Shown piece by piece: positions 25,062-35,659 of a DNA stretch of 64,000 nt. The notes under the pieces were generated by a model, which had not been told where the DNA came from, did no database searches, and saw only the letters and a program-made list of their open reading frames with translations. Each line of letters opens with the position of its first letter. Within the stretch, counting starts at the first letter, position 1. The position numbers and the translations under genes are program-made. This DNA is from Theocolax elegans (taxonomy: Eukaryota; Arthropoda; Insecta; Hymenoptera; Cerocephalidae): the NCBI GenBank assembly GCA_026168455.1, contig CM047428.1:87748594-87812593 (forward strand). The letters run 5' to 3'.

Positions 25062-25545
25062 CATATGGGACATTCCACGTCAAGTGGTTCGAACGCAATT
25101 TTAAGTACAGACTGTGAATGTTCTTCAGAAAGTAAACAAATTTTTAGATACTGAAATCTATTTGTTTACAAATTATTCTAACCTCAAAACGTTAAATTTT
25201 TTAAGTTTTTTCAACATCAGCTGCGTTTACCGCTATGAATGAAAAAATCAAAGATGCCGTAGCTACAATTTTTTCAAGTTCAATGTTACAATTAGCAACG
25301 AATGTTACATGTAATGTTATATAGTACAAGTTGATATATTTTGGGATAAATACTAGAAAACACAGCTGGTGTTGAAAAAAAACTAGAAAAATTTAACATT
25401 TTGTGGTTACAGTAACTTTTGAACAAGTAAATTCCAGTATCTTAAATTTTGTTTCTGTTTTCTGATAACCATTTCCTATGTGTACCTAAAATTTGATGCA
25501 TTTTAAAATTTTGATCGGACCACTTAACGTGAAATGTTGCATATG
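25062..25545. mobile_element. Foldback MITE, ~484 bp
   Basis: The left arm from 25062 (CATATGGGACATTCCACG, CAAGTGGTTCGA) and the right arm ending at 25545 (complement CATATGCAACATTTCACG, TAAGTGGTCCGA) pair over roughly 200 bp. Shared internal blocks include GATACTG, AACGTTAAATTTTT and TTTTTTCAACA. TA lies directly outside TGGGACATT / AATGTTGCA, consistent with a TA target duplication and a Tc1/mariner-type MITE. Superfamily is inferred. No reading frame. Confidence 0.8.
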
Positions 25546-26430
25546 CATTTTATGACAATTTAATCAATTAAATAACCTGTTATTTGTTAAAAACATTTAC
25601 AAAGATTAAGTTTAAAAACAACAAATTATAATTATCTTGAATTATTTGTCCTCTATATAGTACCTTATTTCTTTAAGGGTTACATTAGGAGATCGTGTAA
25701 TGATTTCTGATGGAGAAGTAGAAATAGTCAATATTTGGTCAGGCGTTCATAATATCGGTTATTGAAGAGTGTTCACACAAGTTGAGATATACGTAGCACA
25801 CAAATCGTAAACATCGAAAGTCAAACGTACACTGAATTTTAGCTAAAACATTTATTGTTTTTATTATTATTTATCATTAATAACTCGACGCTTCTGTTTC
25901 GACGTCCCGTTCGTAAAGAAACCGCTTGGTGAAAATAAATTCGGATAAATTGATGTTATAGAAATCGAACGGAGGCATCTTTATCGCGTTTAAAGTGGCA
26001 GCATTGGAAAGTTTTTGTTTTTCCAAAAAGACGAATAAAGAGGTAACTCAATAAAAAAAAAAACATATCGATCGTCGGGATTTCCATCGTGTCGTTGAGG
26101 AACGATTATGCCAACGCCGCTCGGATATAAAGGGTGAACGTATAGTTTCCGTTGAACGAAGGGCTGCACAAAAGGATCGAGAAGAGAACCCGTTTGCTCC
26201 GTGTGTTTAGGACTTCAAGGCCTCCCCTCATCTCCCCTCCCTCCTTTCATTTTCCTCACGCGGTTAGAAAAAGACAAAAGCTCTAAGGAGAGGACGACCC
26301 TCGGATCAAAGGTGTATACGTATACACTCGGGTGTTCTCTTCTTACGCTCGACTATTCTTTATTCCTCGCGATTTTCCGGCTTGCGAAAACTCGACTCCG
26401 ACAGGGGGTTTCTTTTTTCCTCCCTCCTTC

Positions 26431-26432
26431 CC

Positions 26433-26480
<48 letters not shown>
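26431..26480 (+). repeat. (CT)n microsatellite
   Basis: About 24 CT units. The overlapping 102- and 168-codon plus frames and the Arg-Glu frames on the other strand are by-products. Confidence 0.95.
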
Positions 26481-26481
<1 letters not shown>

Positions 26482-26650
26482 TCGTGGGGTGTTTTTGACC
26501 AAAGTGTAAAGAGGTGGCATCTGCTTCCCCGAAAAAGGCTTTTGTACCATAGTCTTTGTCGATGGGTAAGGCTCCGACGGTTCCTCCAAAATCCACTGGC
26601 TTTTAGCGAATCAAACGTACTCTTCCGCTTCTCTTTCGTTCGTCATCCCC

Positions 26651-26703
26651 CTCCTCCTCCTCCTCCTTCTTCTTCTTCTTCTTCAGCTTCAGCTTCAGCT
26701 TCT
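26651..26703 (+). repeat. (CCT)n-(CTT)n-(CAGCTT)n compound repeat
   Basis: Three consecutive simple repeats that grade into one another, giving Pro-Ser-Ala readings. Confidence 0.95.
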
Positions 26704-27040
26704 TACGAATACCTCTTTTTCTCCTCCCCATGTGAATTTCTTACGACGGAGTCTCTCTGTACGCGCGTGGACAGAGAGGGAGAGAGGAAAGTGCCTCGAC
26801 TACAAAAGGATCGCCGGCATTTTGCTTTCCCGAGCTAATGCTTAATAGGCTATAAATATTTAAACGAATTCGAATGATGTATCGCGGATACACGCAACAC
26901 TGGATAACTTTTTTTCATTCAACCTGATATTTCGTTCATTTTTTTCTCTGATATAAAAAGTCTCTGAATTATCCATATTTTATTGCATACAAATGTACCT
27001 ATACAAGACCAAAATTTCACCAAACTGTCGATATAAAAAT

Positions 27041-27158
27041 AGTAACAATAAATAATAATAATAATCAATATTTATAACAACAATAATAATAATAATACTA
27101 ATAAATAAATACTAATAATAATAAATATTTTAGAGTAAAAATAAATAATAATATTACT
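27041..27158 (+). repeat. Imperfect (AAT)n repeat
   Basis: AATAATAAT with ACAAC and ATTT interruptions over about 115 bases. Confidence 0.9.
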
Positions 27159-27179
27159 CAAAATAATATGGTCATCATT

Positions 27180-28020
27180 TGAGCAAGCGAGGGTTAAAGG
27201 TGAAATACAAACGCGTTTGACTATGGGTCATTGTCTATACCAATGGTCAAGGGGTGATAAAACGCCGTTGTTCTCGTCTCGACAGGTTTGATAGGTAATA
27301 ATTGAAAAGTAAGACAACTACCGATCGGAATTTCGTGGGACTAGCCTTGGGAAATGAGAGGATACGAAAACCCTCCGAAGGATAAAAGAAAATATACCGC
27401 CCGCGTTATATCCCGCGAGGCGTTATGCGTAAGAGCGCTTTCACCTTATCCTATATGGCTCTCTCACCTTGTTACATCGTTTCACATTTTTTACGTAATA
27501 CACTCGAGGATTATCGTTCTCGACGACGTTCAAAATCGTGTAATCAAACGTTTAAGTATATATACGAGAAAATGAAAAATAATACGGAGGGGTGCAGTGT
27601 GACAGGCCGAGAGCGTTACAATCAAAGGATTAAATCTAAATAAAAGCTCGGCTAGGCGCCTACCTCCGCAATTACCTCGGTCATTACATTTGAAATTAAA
27701 ATTACACACGGAAGTACGAGGATAGAATGGGAGGGGGTTTCTGCGGTAATTGCTTTTATAAACTCGCGGGGAGCGAAAAGACGGGCTAATTCGCGTAAAC
27801 CTAATTGCGCCGACGTTCTCATAAGTAGGAGGAGGAGGAGGAGGAGGAGGAGGCTGCATACGCCCAAACTCTCCGACATTCAAACTCCCGTTTACGGGTC
27901 TCATATCGAACGACCGGGCTATCCCGGGAAAGGTGGTTCTATACCTACGTCGTCTTATCTTTCTTTCGGCCGAAAGAATTAACTAATGGGACTTGCAACT
28001 CCGATTTATTTCGAGCCCTT
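27180..28020. other. GC-richer, high-complexity island
   Basis: Contains homeobox-type words (TAATTGCG, CAATTACC, TCATTACA) in evenly mixed sequence around an AGG repeat. Frames on both strands lack known domains. Candidate regulatory DNA. Confidence 0.35.
27826..27853 (+). repeat. (AGG)n trinucleotide repeat
   Basis: About nine units; the reverse strand reads Pro or Leu runs. Confidence 0.95.
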
Positions 28021-28337
28021 CCATTCGTACGTGAAAATTTGATGAATTTTTTAAAACTGTTTGACAGATTTGTCTGCGCGCGGTCAGGTGATTCAATTTT
28101 TCATTACTTACTTTGATACAATTCAATTAAATTAAGATTACCTTCGTAGGAAACTATGTTGACAAGTAAAAATTGTAAATTAAAACATCGTTATTTCGGT
28201 CTTATAGTCTATTATAACCATGAACAATAAAATGTTAATTATAACAAAGTAAAAATAACAACAAAATAACAAATTTGATAACTCGCCCTGATTTAAGAGT
28301 GCTCTACAATGATAAATCGAATTATTTAAATATGCGT

Positions 28338-28476
28338 TTGGATAATAATATTAAAAACTGAAGGTAAGTTTTGTATAGAAAATTTAACTTGGCTGTGGCG
28401 ATTAGCAGACGGCTGTCCACCGCGGTATCAGTTTTTCTCTACAAAATACGCCTTCAATTTTCCATAATACCAATCC
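28338..28476. repeat. Imperfect hairpin, ~60-nt arms, small loop
   Basis: The left arm (AACTGAAGG, TTTTGTATAGAAAA) pairs with the right arm (TTTTCTCTACAAAATACGCC, TTCAATTTTCCATAATACC), with mismatches near the tip. The tip contains a GTGG...CCAC stem around GATTAGCAGACGGCTG. Shape and length resemble a long pre-miRNA or a decayed foldback element. No known mature microRNA was recognised. Confidence 0.5.
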
Positions 28477-28479
28477 AAG

Positions 28480-29760
28480 TAATTGTTAGATAAATCTTTA
28501 TACCATTTTATACATGGAAAAACTTAATTTTCATCAATTTGACTGTCTTAAACAATCTTAAAATTACGAAAAAAATTGTGTCAGTCTAGAGGGCGGGGAT
28601 GAGGTATAGCGCACTTCTAAGATCACGAATAATATAGATATTATTGAAACCATAAAAAGAATTTAAATTATTCTTAAGTAAAGAATGAACATAACTTCCA
28701 TTGATAAAACTACTCGTTTAAAAAATATTAATTTTAATTAAGAAACATCAGAAAAACTATCCACGCCTATAGAACATTTTTACTTGATCAATAGAATTTT
28801 TTAGCTGGTGTCAGAATTTATTATATTAATAAGAAATAAAATCGTTTTTAAATAATTTAAATTACACTGATACTTTTCAAAATTACGATGTGAATATCAT
28901 GGAATATACATGAAATCTTTTGACATCATCGCAAAATAACGCAAGCTTATTTACAATTCATTAGAATTCAAAATTTTACGCATGGATATGAAAACAATTT
29001 CAATATCGTTCCAAGTACGAAATAATTTACGAAATTAAATTTTTTATTTGATATAAATTTTGAAATCATTTAAAATTAATTTTCACATCCTTTATAATTT
29101 GTAATCATTTTAAAAATTATTTTTAGGTGAATATCGCTCCTCGGAATGTATGTATAGTAACATTTAATTTAATTTAATAAATAGGTTTCTTAAATTTACA
29201 CAACTAAAACTGAATTTCTTTCATATTATGTAATATTTTCGTCGATATTTCCGAAGCACGGTAATTTTCGCATTTCGTATGCCAATTCAGGATTCCTCTT
29301 CTCAAAATGTTTTAACACGTTGAATAATTTCAGAAAAAAATTTTAAAAAGACATTTCTAAATTTCAATGAATATAAGAAACAGCTTCGGTCTGGAATTGA
29401 AATGAATCTGAATTTCATTTCGATCATAATTATAATCTAAAAGTGAAAAGTTGGAAATCAATCTGGAAGGATCAACTGAAGAGTGCTATATATTTACAAA
29501 AATTAATGTTTTCTGTGAAAATTTTCGAAAAAATTACAAGAGTATTTTATTTTGCTACACCACAATTTGTGATATTTCAAATTTGACGATATAGTTACAT
29601 TAATGTTTAAACATTAATACAGTAAGACTAAAATTAATACAAAGAATTAAATCTTATTGAATAATATAACTATTGCCTTGATACTTTGAACAATCGTCAA
29701 TTAAAACTTAACAAGGCTATCATGATTCTTAAAATATTGTTTTTCAAAATTGTATTTATT
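28480..29760. other. AT-rich, nothing recognised
   Basis: No supported feature up to the TTAA transposon. Confidence 0.5.
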
Positions 29761-29768
29761 GGTTTTAA

Positions 29769-29787
29769 GGGGTCAAGCCTGGGTTAA
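29769..29787 (+). repeat. Left TIR of the TTAA element
   Basis: Perfect 19-base match to the complement of 32572-32590, immediately inside the TTAA target duplication. Confidence 0.9.
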
Positions 29788-29979
29788 ATGTTTTCAATAA
29801 ATAAATAATTATTATTAGAATAATTTTTTTTTTTTTAATTCTTCTCACATATTAATTTTTTTTACATAATATATATGTATTATACATTATATTTATCAAT
29901 ATAAAAAATGTTTATAATGCATTTTTAATCCTGGTTATTAAACTTATAATGATATTAAAAAATTGATTAATTTTTGCAG

Positions 29980-30292
29980 TTGCCGTAGGATATTGAAGCA
30001 TTGAATGCATCTTTTAATGTCTAATAAGGCTTAAAATGTTCATGGAATATACGTTTACAGACTTATGTTTTTCCTTTTCTGAAAAAAAATTAATAACAAT
30101 GTATTAAATATAAAAGTTGATAATAACAAGAAAAATAGTGAATGTTATGTACGTATATACGTACATAACATTCACCTAAAACTTATCTTTTTGAAAATTG
30201 GGCAACATAAGTCCGTAGAAATATATATTTTAAAAGTTTCCCCAAAATTTCAAAGTGATTCATCAACCTGGCTCTGAAATATCCTGCGGCAA
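29980..30292. mobile_element. Nested foldback MITE inside the TTAA transposon
   Basis: Ends are inverted repeats with one mismatch (TTGCCGTAGGATATT at 29980, complement of AATATCCTGCGGCAA at 30278-30292). The arms remain alignable through ACTTATGTT / GACTTATGTT blocks. The centre is a perfect 38-bp palindrome at 30138-30175. Arm divergence is high, so the insertion is old. No clear target duplication was seen. Confidence 0.6.
30138..30175. repeat. Perfect 38-bp palindrome
   Basis: Each half reads GTGAATGTTATGTACGTAT and the second half is its exact reverse complement, with no spacer. It forms the tip of the nested foldback element. Confidence 0.95.
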
Positions 30293-31307
30293 GTAAGCTA
30301 AAATCATTAAAAAAGCATTAATGAGATAAATGCATTTAAAGTTTCACTTACTAGATTTAAAGTTTTACTTATTTTATAATTCTAATACCATATTCTTCAG
30401 GTATCGTACAATTTGTATGTGTAATCTTAATAATATGTATATTTAATAGGTTTATAGTGACTTTTTTCTGATTTTATTAATATAATACTCAGTATATTTT
30501 TTTAATATACATGTATTATCTAAAATAACAGAAAGTCAACTTCAAGAATCAGTTTCTTTATAAAAAGAGGAATAAAATTTTTTAAAACTAAAAGAATACT
30601 TAGCTATTATTGAATATTAATACATGATTATTTTATATATAGTTTATGACTATTTTATATAATAATATTTATACTATGATTATTATATTATATTATATGA
30701 TTATAATTTTTATTATAAGCATTAAATTTAATTAAAAGTATGTAAAGAATGCAGTAAAAACAAATACTGTTTGACAGTTGTGTACAATATCTCTTTCTCT
30801 CTCTCTCACATGACAAGTCTTCCATAAGATTATTGATTTTTCGAATAGCCTTGTCAGGTGATAGAGAAAGAGAGAGGCATAGATAGTGTTACAGCTGCTA
30901 ATGGAAGTGTGCACCAGCCACACGTTTGTAGTTCAGTTTTAAGCTATTATAATATCAAGTAGAATTATATATTATATATATTATATTGTATAATATCTAA
31001 ATAAAATAAGTAAAAAAAACTAGTGGTTTATAAAACTGCATGAACAAATTATATCAGATAAGTATTTGCATAACCTTAAATTTATATTTTGTTTATGTCA
31101 AGAAATTGATTCTTTGTTTCTCCATTTCAGCATAACCAATGTGTCAACACTTAGATATACAATATTTGCAGAATACAGATAAAATTATAAACAAGTGTTT
31201 TGTTATGCTCAGTGTATTTGTGCTTAGTGCGATATTATGTGGTTGAAGTTATTTTATGTGTACTTATTTGTGAAAGTGTTTCAAACCTCCAATATAATTA
31301 GTATATT

Positions 31308-32055
31308 TCATGCCGTAAAGTACCACTCTCTATATTCTTTTGTTTCTTCTTCTGGTCGCAATTCACATGCTCTGCAAAAATATTGCTTTGGAGGAACGTC
31401 AATTACTTTTTCATTCTCATGCAGTATCAACACCTTGAAGAGAATTGAATCCTCGCTTCCTCCAAGAACCATCACCTGATACACTTATATGGCAATTCTG
31501 ACTTGTTGAATCATATACTTGCTCGACAGTTGCTTTCATAGACTGTTTACCAACTTCTTTACAAACATTTTTTATCTCTGTATTAATAATGTCATAATTA
31601 CTGTGAGAAACTGGACTCGGCAAATCCATATTTCCACAAAAAGTAACTAAACCAGCATGCCCATGACCAAGAGTTCTCATTGTGTACACTAACATCTATT
31701 TATTTCATAAGCGTTACTTTTTTTCCAACTTTTCTACTTGAATCAATAACAAATACCTTAAAACAGTTTGTACATGTTATTGTTATTTTACTTCCCAAAC
31801 CTCTCACATCAACTTCAGAAAATTTAACTGTACCATGACAATTCTGACAAACTAAAAATTCTTCTAATGTTGGGAAAAGTAGTGATATATCTATAATTTT
31901 ATTTTCTGTGCTACTTTCTTCAATGGTATCAGTTTTTAACTTTTTACTTGATCTGGATCAATGTTGATGGAAGTGCATCGTAGTTGGATCTTACTGATGT
32001 TGATAATTTTTTTATGAGCAGATGTTCCAGGTATTCTGTTACTTGAGTCTGGCAT
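31308..32055 (-). pseudogene. Degraded Mutator/Kolobok-like transposase
   Basis: Minus-strand transposase remnant, readable in pieces. A likely N-terminus starts with ATG at 32055-32053 (MPDSSNRIPGTS..HKK). After a frame break follows a zinc-ribbon-like segment with two CxxC pairs (CQNC and CTNC) at about 31850-31740. This runs into YEINR, and then another break. The longest open piece (92 codons, 31695-31417) contains TLGHGHAGL, a long polar helix-like stretch and the signature DGSWRKRGFNSLQG. After a further break comes KVIDV, a third CxxC (CRAC) and ELRPEEE, ending at a stop near 31308. The order zinc ribbon, DG-W-RG core, IDV, CxxC matches the 'Mutator-like transposase' domain of animal transposons as I know it. 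At least three frame disruptions make it non-functional. The C-terminal part is not recognisable below about 31300. Confidence 0.8.
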
Positions 32056-32283
32056 TTGTTTTACTGCTCGTTTTTGTATAAACTTATAATTAATTTCTTA
32101 AAACTAATAAAATTTAAAATTAAAAATATACTTTTAATTTAAAATCCACTGAGTATTTACTAAAATAATGTAAATACTTTATCAATGCAGGCAATATTTA
32201 CTTCAAATAGAACTGTACGTATTTGTGCAGTATATTAGAGTAAAAAGAATCATTTATTTATTAACTATTAAATTTGAATCGTA

Positions 32284-32309
32284 TGGTAAAGTAGATTTCT
32301 ACTTTACCA
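32284..32309. repeat. Perfect 12-bp-stem hairpin near the right transposon end
   Basis: TGGTAAAGTAGA, two T bases, then the exact reverse complement. Placed about 260 bp inside the right end of the TTAA element, it may be a subterminal repeat used in transposition or a chance hairpin. Confidence 0.6.
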
Positions 32310-32571
32310 AACTCTACGCTTGATAGTTGCTTCGTTTAATATACTTGTATGTAAACGTCGAAAACCTCGCAATTATTATTTTAGTTAAATTAAAATAAAA
32401 TGTCTTTTTTTGCAAAAATAATTTTAGAGAAATAATGTCTATTGATGCTTACTTTATTTCAATTATAACTTGCGAAAAAATTTTTTGTTTTTTTTCAAAT
32501 TTTGGGATAATGTTTTATGTAAGAAATACTTTAAAAAAAGTTAATAAAAAAAAAATCGATTTTTTGAGCAG

Positions 32572-32590
32572 TTAACCCAGGCTTGACCCC
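32572..32590 (-). repeat. Right TIR of the TTAA element
   Basis: Perfect inverted copy of 29769-29787, followed directly by the TTAA target duplication at 32591-32594. Confidence 0.9.
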
Positions 32591-33013
32591 TTAACGTCCC
32601 TATAAATGTAATAAAAAAAATTTAGAAAATTCTACAAAAACTGAATTTTCGTTTCTTAAAGTGATTATTCTTAAAGGAGCATTTGACTATTATAATAATC
32701 TATTCATAATCGTTGATTATAAGATAATTAAAATATTGAATTAAGAATCTGAAAACAATTCATAAAAAATGATAATGTTGCATGTTAAGAAAAAAATGTA
32801 TCAATTTAATATAAAAATTTAGGCAACGTCAGCAATCCAAATACTAATTTAAAAATTTCAAATAAAAGAATCACACTACCTTAGCAAATACCAGAAAAGT
32901 AGGAAAAAAAGTGATGAACTAATCAGTTACCCGAAATCTTACTTAAAATAGAAAGGAAGAAATGTGAATACATCAATGTGTGTAACGTTCGATACGAAAG
33001 TCTTACGCAAACG

Positions 33014-33039
33014 AACACACACACACACACACACACACA
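33014..33039 (+). repeat. (CA)n microsatellite
   Basis: About 13 CA units. Confidence 0.95.
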
Positions 33040-33177
33040 TAGGAGACCAATCGATTTACAAGGAATATCGAAAAACTGGGTAAACATACTGATAAAATAC
33101 GAGGAGTGTATTTAGAAAGGTAAAAGCCACTACTTGAATTTTCACACGACGAGAGGGAGGCTTAATTATTCGGAGGT

Positions 33178-33264
33178 GAAAGAGAAAGAGAAAGAGAAAG
33201 AGAGAAAGAGTCCCATCTTAATTAAGGAGTTGGAATACAAGAAAGAGAGAAAGAGAGAGAGAGG
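33178..33264 (+). repeat. (GAAA/GA)n purine tract
   Basis: Two purine blocks (AGAGAAAGAG type) separated by about 35 bases of mixed sequence. Confidence 0.85.
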
Positions 33265-33851
33265 AGAGAAGTTAGGAGATAGAAGAAACGCGAAGAAATA
33301 AAGAAAAAAGAATGGTACTGCCCACACTCGTTAATCAAGTGACCAAGGGTATTTTTCCCAGTTGCTCTTTGGCCTCAGCATTCTGATAACGAGTTTCGAT
33401 CTCTATTTCTACCACTTCCACTCTTTCCGACCCTTACTCCTTCTCCTTTCTTTTTTCTCTTCTCTCCCGAAGGCTATTAAACTCCCACGAATTTGATACA
33501 TTTTACATGAGCCTGTTTTTCTTTCGATTATACTCCTTGATGTATTGTCCGAATCGTATATATACGTAAAATAAACTCTGATGAAGGTAATAATTCTTCA
33601 AACGTATATTTTATAATTTATACTCATTGTTTATACAAGAAATAATTTATTATTTATTCTTGTATGTATTATATAGTTACGTTGAGAAAATGATATATTC
33701 AAAATTACTATATTTATAGCAACGTACGTATATACTTAGATTATCAATATATTTACTATATTATATAGTAATTTTTTGTTATTAATTCTAATAAAAATTA
33801 CTATATACATCTTAATACTCGCTATAAAATATACGAAAAATTATGATAATC

Positions 33852-34521
33852 TAACAAGGGGAGTACTTTACTTTCGGGAAACGGATCTTATCCTAGCTTT
33901 GGTATGTCTTTTATAATATAAAAATATGAAGAAAGCCAAGTTATCACTTGCCAGTGGCCACTTTTACGGGAATTATTCGATATCTAATAATAATATTAGT
34001 AAAAATTACTTCCAATTTGATCGCTTATAACTCAAAAACAAATAAAGATAGGTACTCAAACCAAAAACCAGAAGAAAGCTGAGCTCAAGTAGATATAATT
34101 TAACAAAAAGAAGCTAAAATTGCTTAATTTGGAGCAAAGTTATGAAGAAAAGAAGAATTTAAAGATTATTAGGCCAAAAGAAACAATAAATTTTTCATAT
34201 TAAATTTTGGTTACAATTTTTTCAATTTCTCATTTTCTTCATAACTTTGCTCCAAATTAAGCATTTTAAGCTTCTTTTTTTCAAACCATATCTACTTGAA
34301 CTCAACTTTCTTCTGGTTTTTAGTTTGAGTGCATAATATCTCTATTTGTAAACGATCAAATTGGAAGTAATTTTTACTGATATTATTATTAGATGTCGAA
34401 TAACTCCCGTAAAAGTGGCCATTGGCAAGTAATAACTTAGCTTTCTTCACATTTTTATATTATAAAAAACATACCAAACTTAGGATAAAATCCGTTTCCC
34501 GAAGGTCAAGGTCCCTTGTAA
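33852..34521. mobile_element. Long foldback MITE with TAA target duplications
   Basis: An almost complete palindrome. The left arm (33855 to about 34165) and right arm (about 34205 to 34518) are reverse complements over about 300 bp with scattered mismatches. Matching blocks include CGGGAAACGGATC/T, GTGGCCACTTTTACGGGA (left arm form), CCAATTTGATCG and TTAATTTGGAGCAAAGTTA. The ends are CAAGGG...CCCTTG and are flanked on both sides by TAA (33852-33854, 34519-34521). A 3-bp TWA target duplication is the hallmark of PIF/Harbinger elements, so a Harbinger-derived MITE is the best guess. It has no coding capacity. Confidence 0.85.
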
Positions 34522-35099
34522 GTATATTCCTATGCTACTATAACAATATAGTTATTTTTAATATTTTATTTTTCTCAGTGTACATAATTTGTATCCACAC
34601 AAATTTTTCTTTGTAGTTTTTATTAACAAAAAAATATTTTTTTTAAATTTTTCTCCATGGGACCATTCTATTTCGTTTTAAGTGATGAATGTCAATTTTT
34701 TAAAATGTTTTAATGTGTACATTTTTAAATACCTGCAATGTTTATTTATCGATCGAGCGAAAGTTACTGTTAAAGAGTGATTTTATTAAAACGAATTATT
34801 TGTTATTAGTCCATCTGTCGATTTCTTTCAATATTGGAACTTTTTTTTATGAATATTATTAAAAGAGTAATAAAAATATTATTTAATTTAATAATTTTTT
34901 ATTTAACAAAATTTATTCGTTCCCAGCAGTTTCATTAAATTTGAAAGTTTCAAAAAAAAAAAAAGAAATACAACAAGCGTACTTATATCAATAAATAATA
35001 AATAAGAAATTATGTAAATTTCTAATTTTCTCTAATACACAATATGTTTATCTATAAAATTTAGACTAATTCATCTCGAGGATTGGTCAGTACCAACTC

Positions 35100-35420
35100 A
35101 ATTTTCATTTCGACGATATTCGATTGAGTTAAAATCGTATTTCGTGTAAAGTGAGAGTGTTACAGGTTAATAAGTGTCCCCTTGTTCCTATGAAAAATGC
35201 AAATGAAAGTGGAATTTATTTCGGGCTTGTTTTTCCATATTTTCCCGCGTGGCACGCTTTCCGGCGAACTTTTAAATATCGCGCCTCGTTAAAAATTCAT
35301 TTTTAATTAATCCACCAAATTACCCGACTGTCCGTTTGCGAAACACCGCTGGCCAATATCAATAATCCGAAGAGCGCCGTAAACTTTCCTCGATATATAG
35401 ACTCGATTGGAAAATCGCTC
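35100..35420. other. GC-richer, high-complexity island
   Basis: Evenly mixed sequence with CCCGCGTGGCACGC and TTAATTAATCC words and no open frame. Composition differs sharply from the AT-rich flanks, which suggests conserved non-coding sequence. Confidence 0.35.
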
Positions 35421-35499
35421 CGCCAAGTTTATTATAACTGAACTCTCCACTTTTTTTCCTTTTTATTCTTAGAACCGGTAAATAACGTCGATTTTATCG

Positions 35500-35500
<1 letters not shown>

Positions 35501-35550
<50 letters not shown>
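35501..35550 (+). repeat. (CA)n microsatellite
   Basis: About 25 perfect CA units; the reverse strand reads Cys-Val. Confidence 0.98.
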
Positions 35551-35554
<4 letters not shown>

Positions 35555-35659
35555 CTCTTTGCATCCCACGCGCAGTAAAAATAAATTTTCGACGCAAACG
35601 ATGAAACGTTAATAACATTTCAGGACCTCGCCGCGTTGTAACTAAATGGTATTTTAACA

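Larger units (their letters stand above)
29765..32594 (-). mobile_element. DNA transposon with TTAA target duplications (Kolobok-like)
   Basis: TTAA at 29765-29768 and at 32591-32594 flank a 2,822-bp segment. Its ends are perfect 19-bp inverted repeats, GGGGTCAAGCCTGGGTTAA at 29769-29787 and the complement at 32572-32590. A degraded transposase lies on the minus strand (31308-32055) and a foldback element is nested at 29980-30292. A perfect 12-bp-stem hairpin at 32284-32309 lies in the right subterminal region. TTAA targeting is known for the piggyBac and Kolobok superfamilies. The purine-starting ends and the DGSW..RG-type transposase core favour Kolobok (Mutator-like transposase fold). The element is dead because its reading frame is broken several times. 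Confidence 0.85.

Noticed and set aside
33014..33039. CA tract as a telomeric or satellite repeat
   Set aside because: It is an ordinary dinucleotide microsatellite. No TTAGG telomeric array is present in the window.
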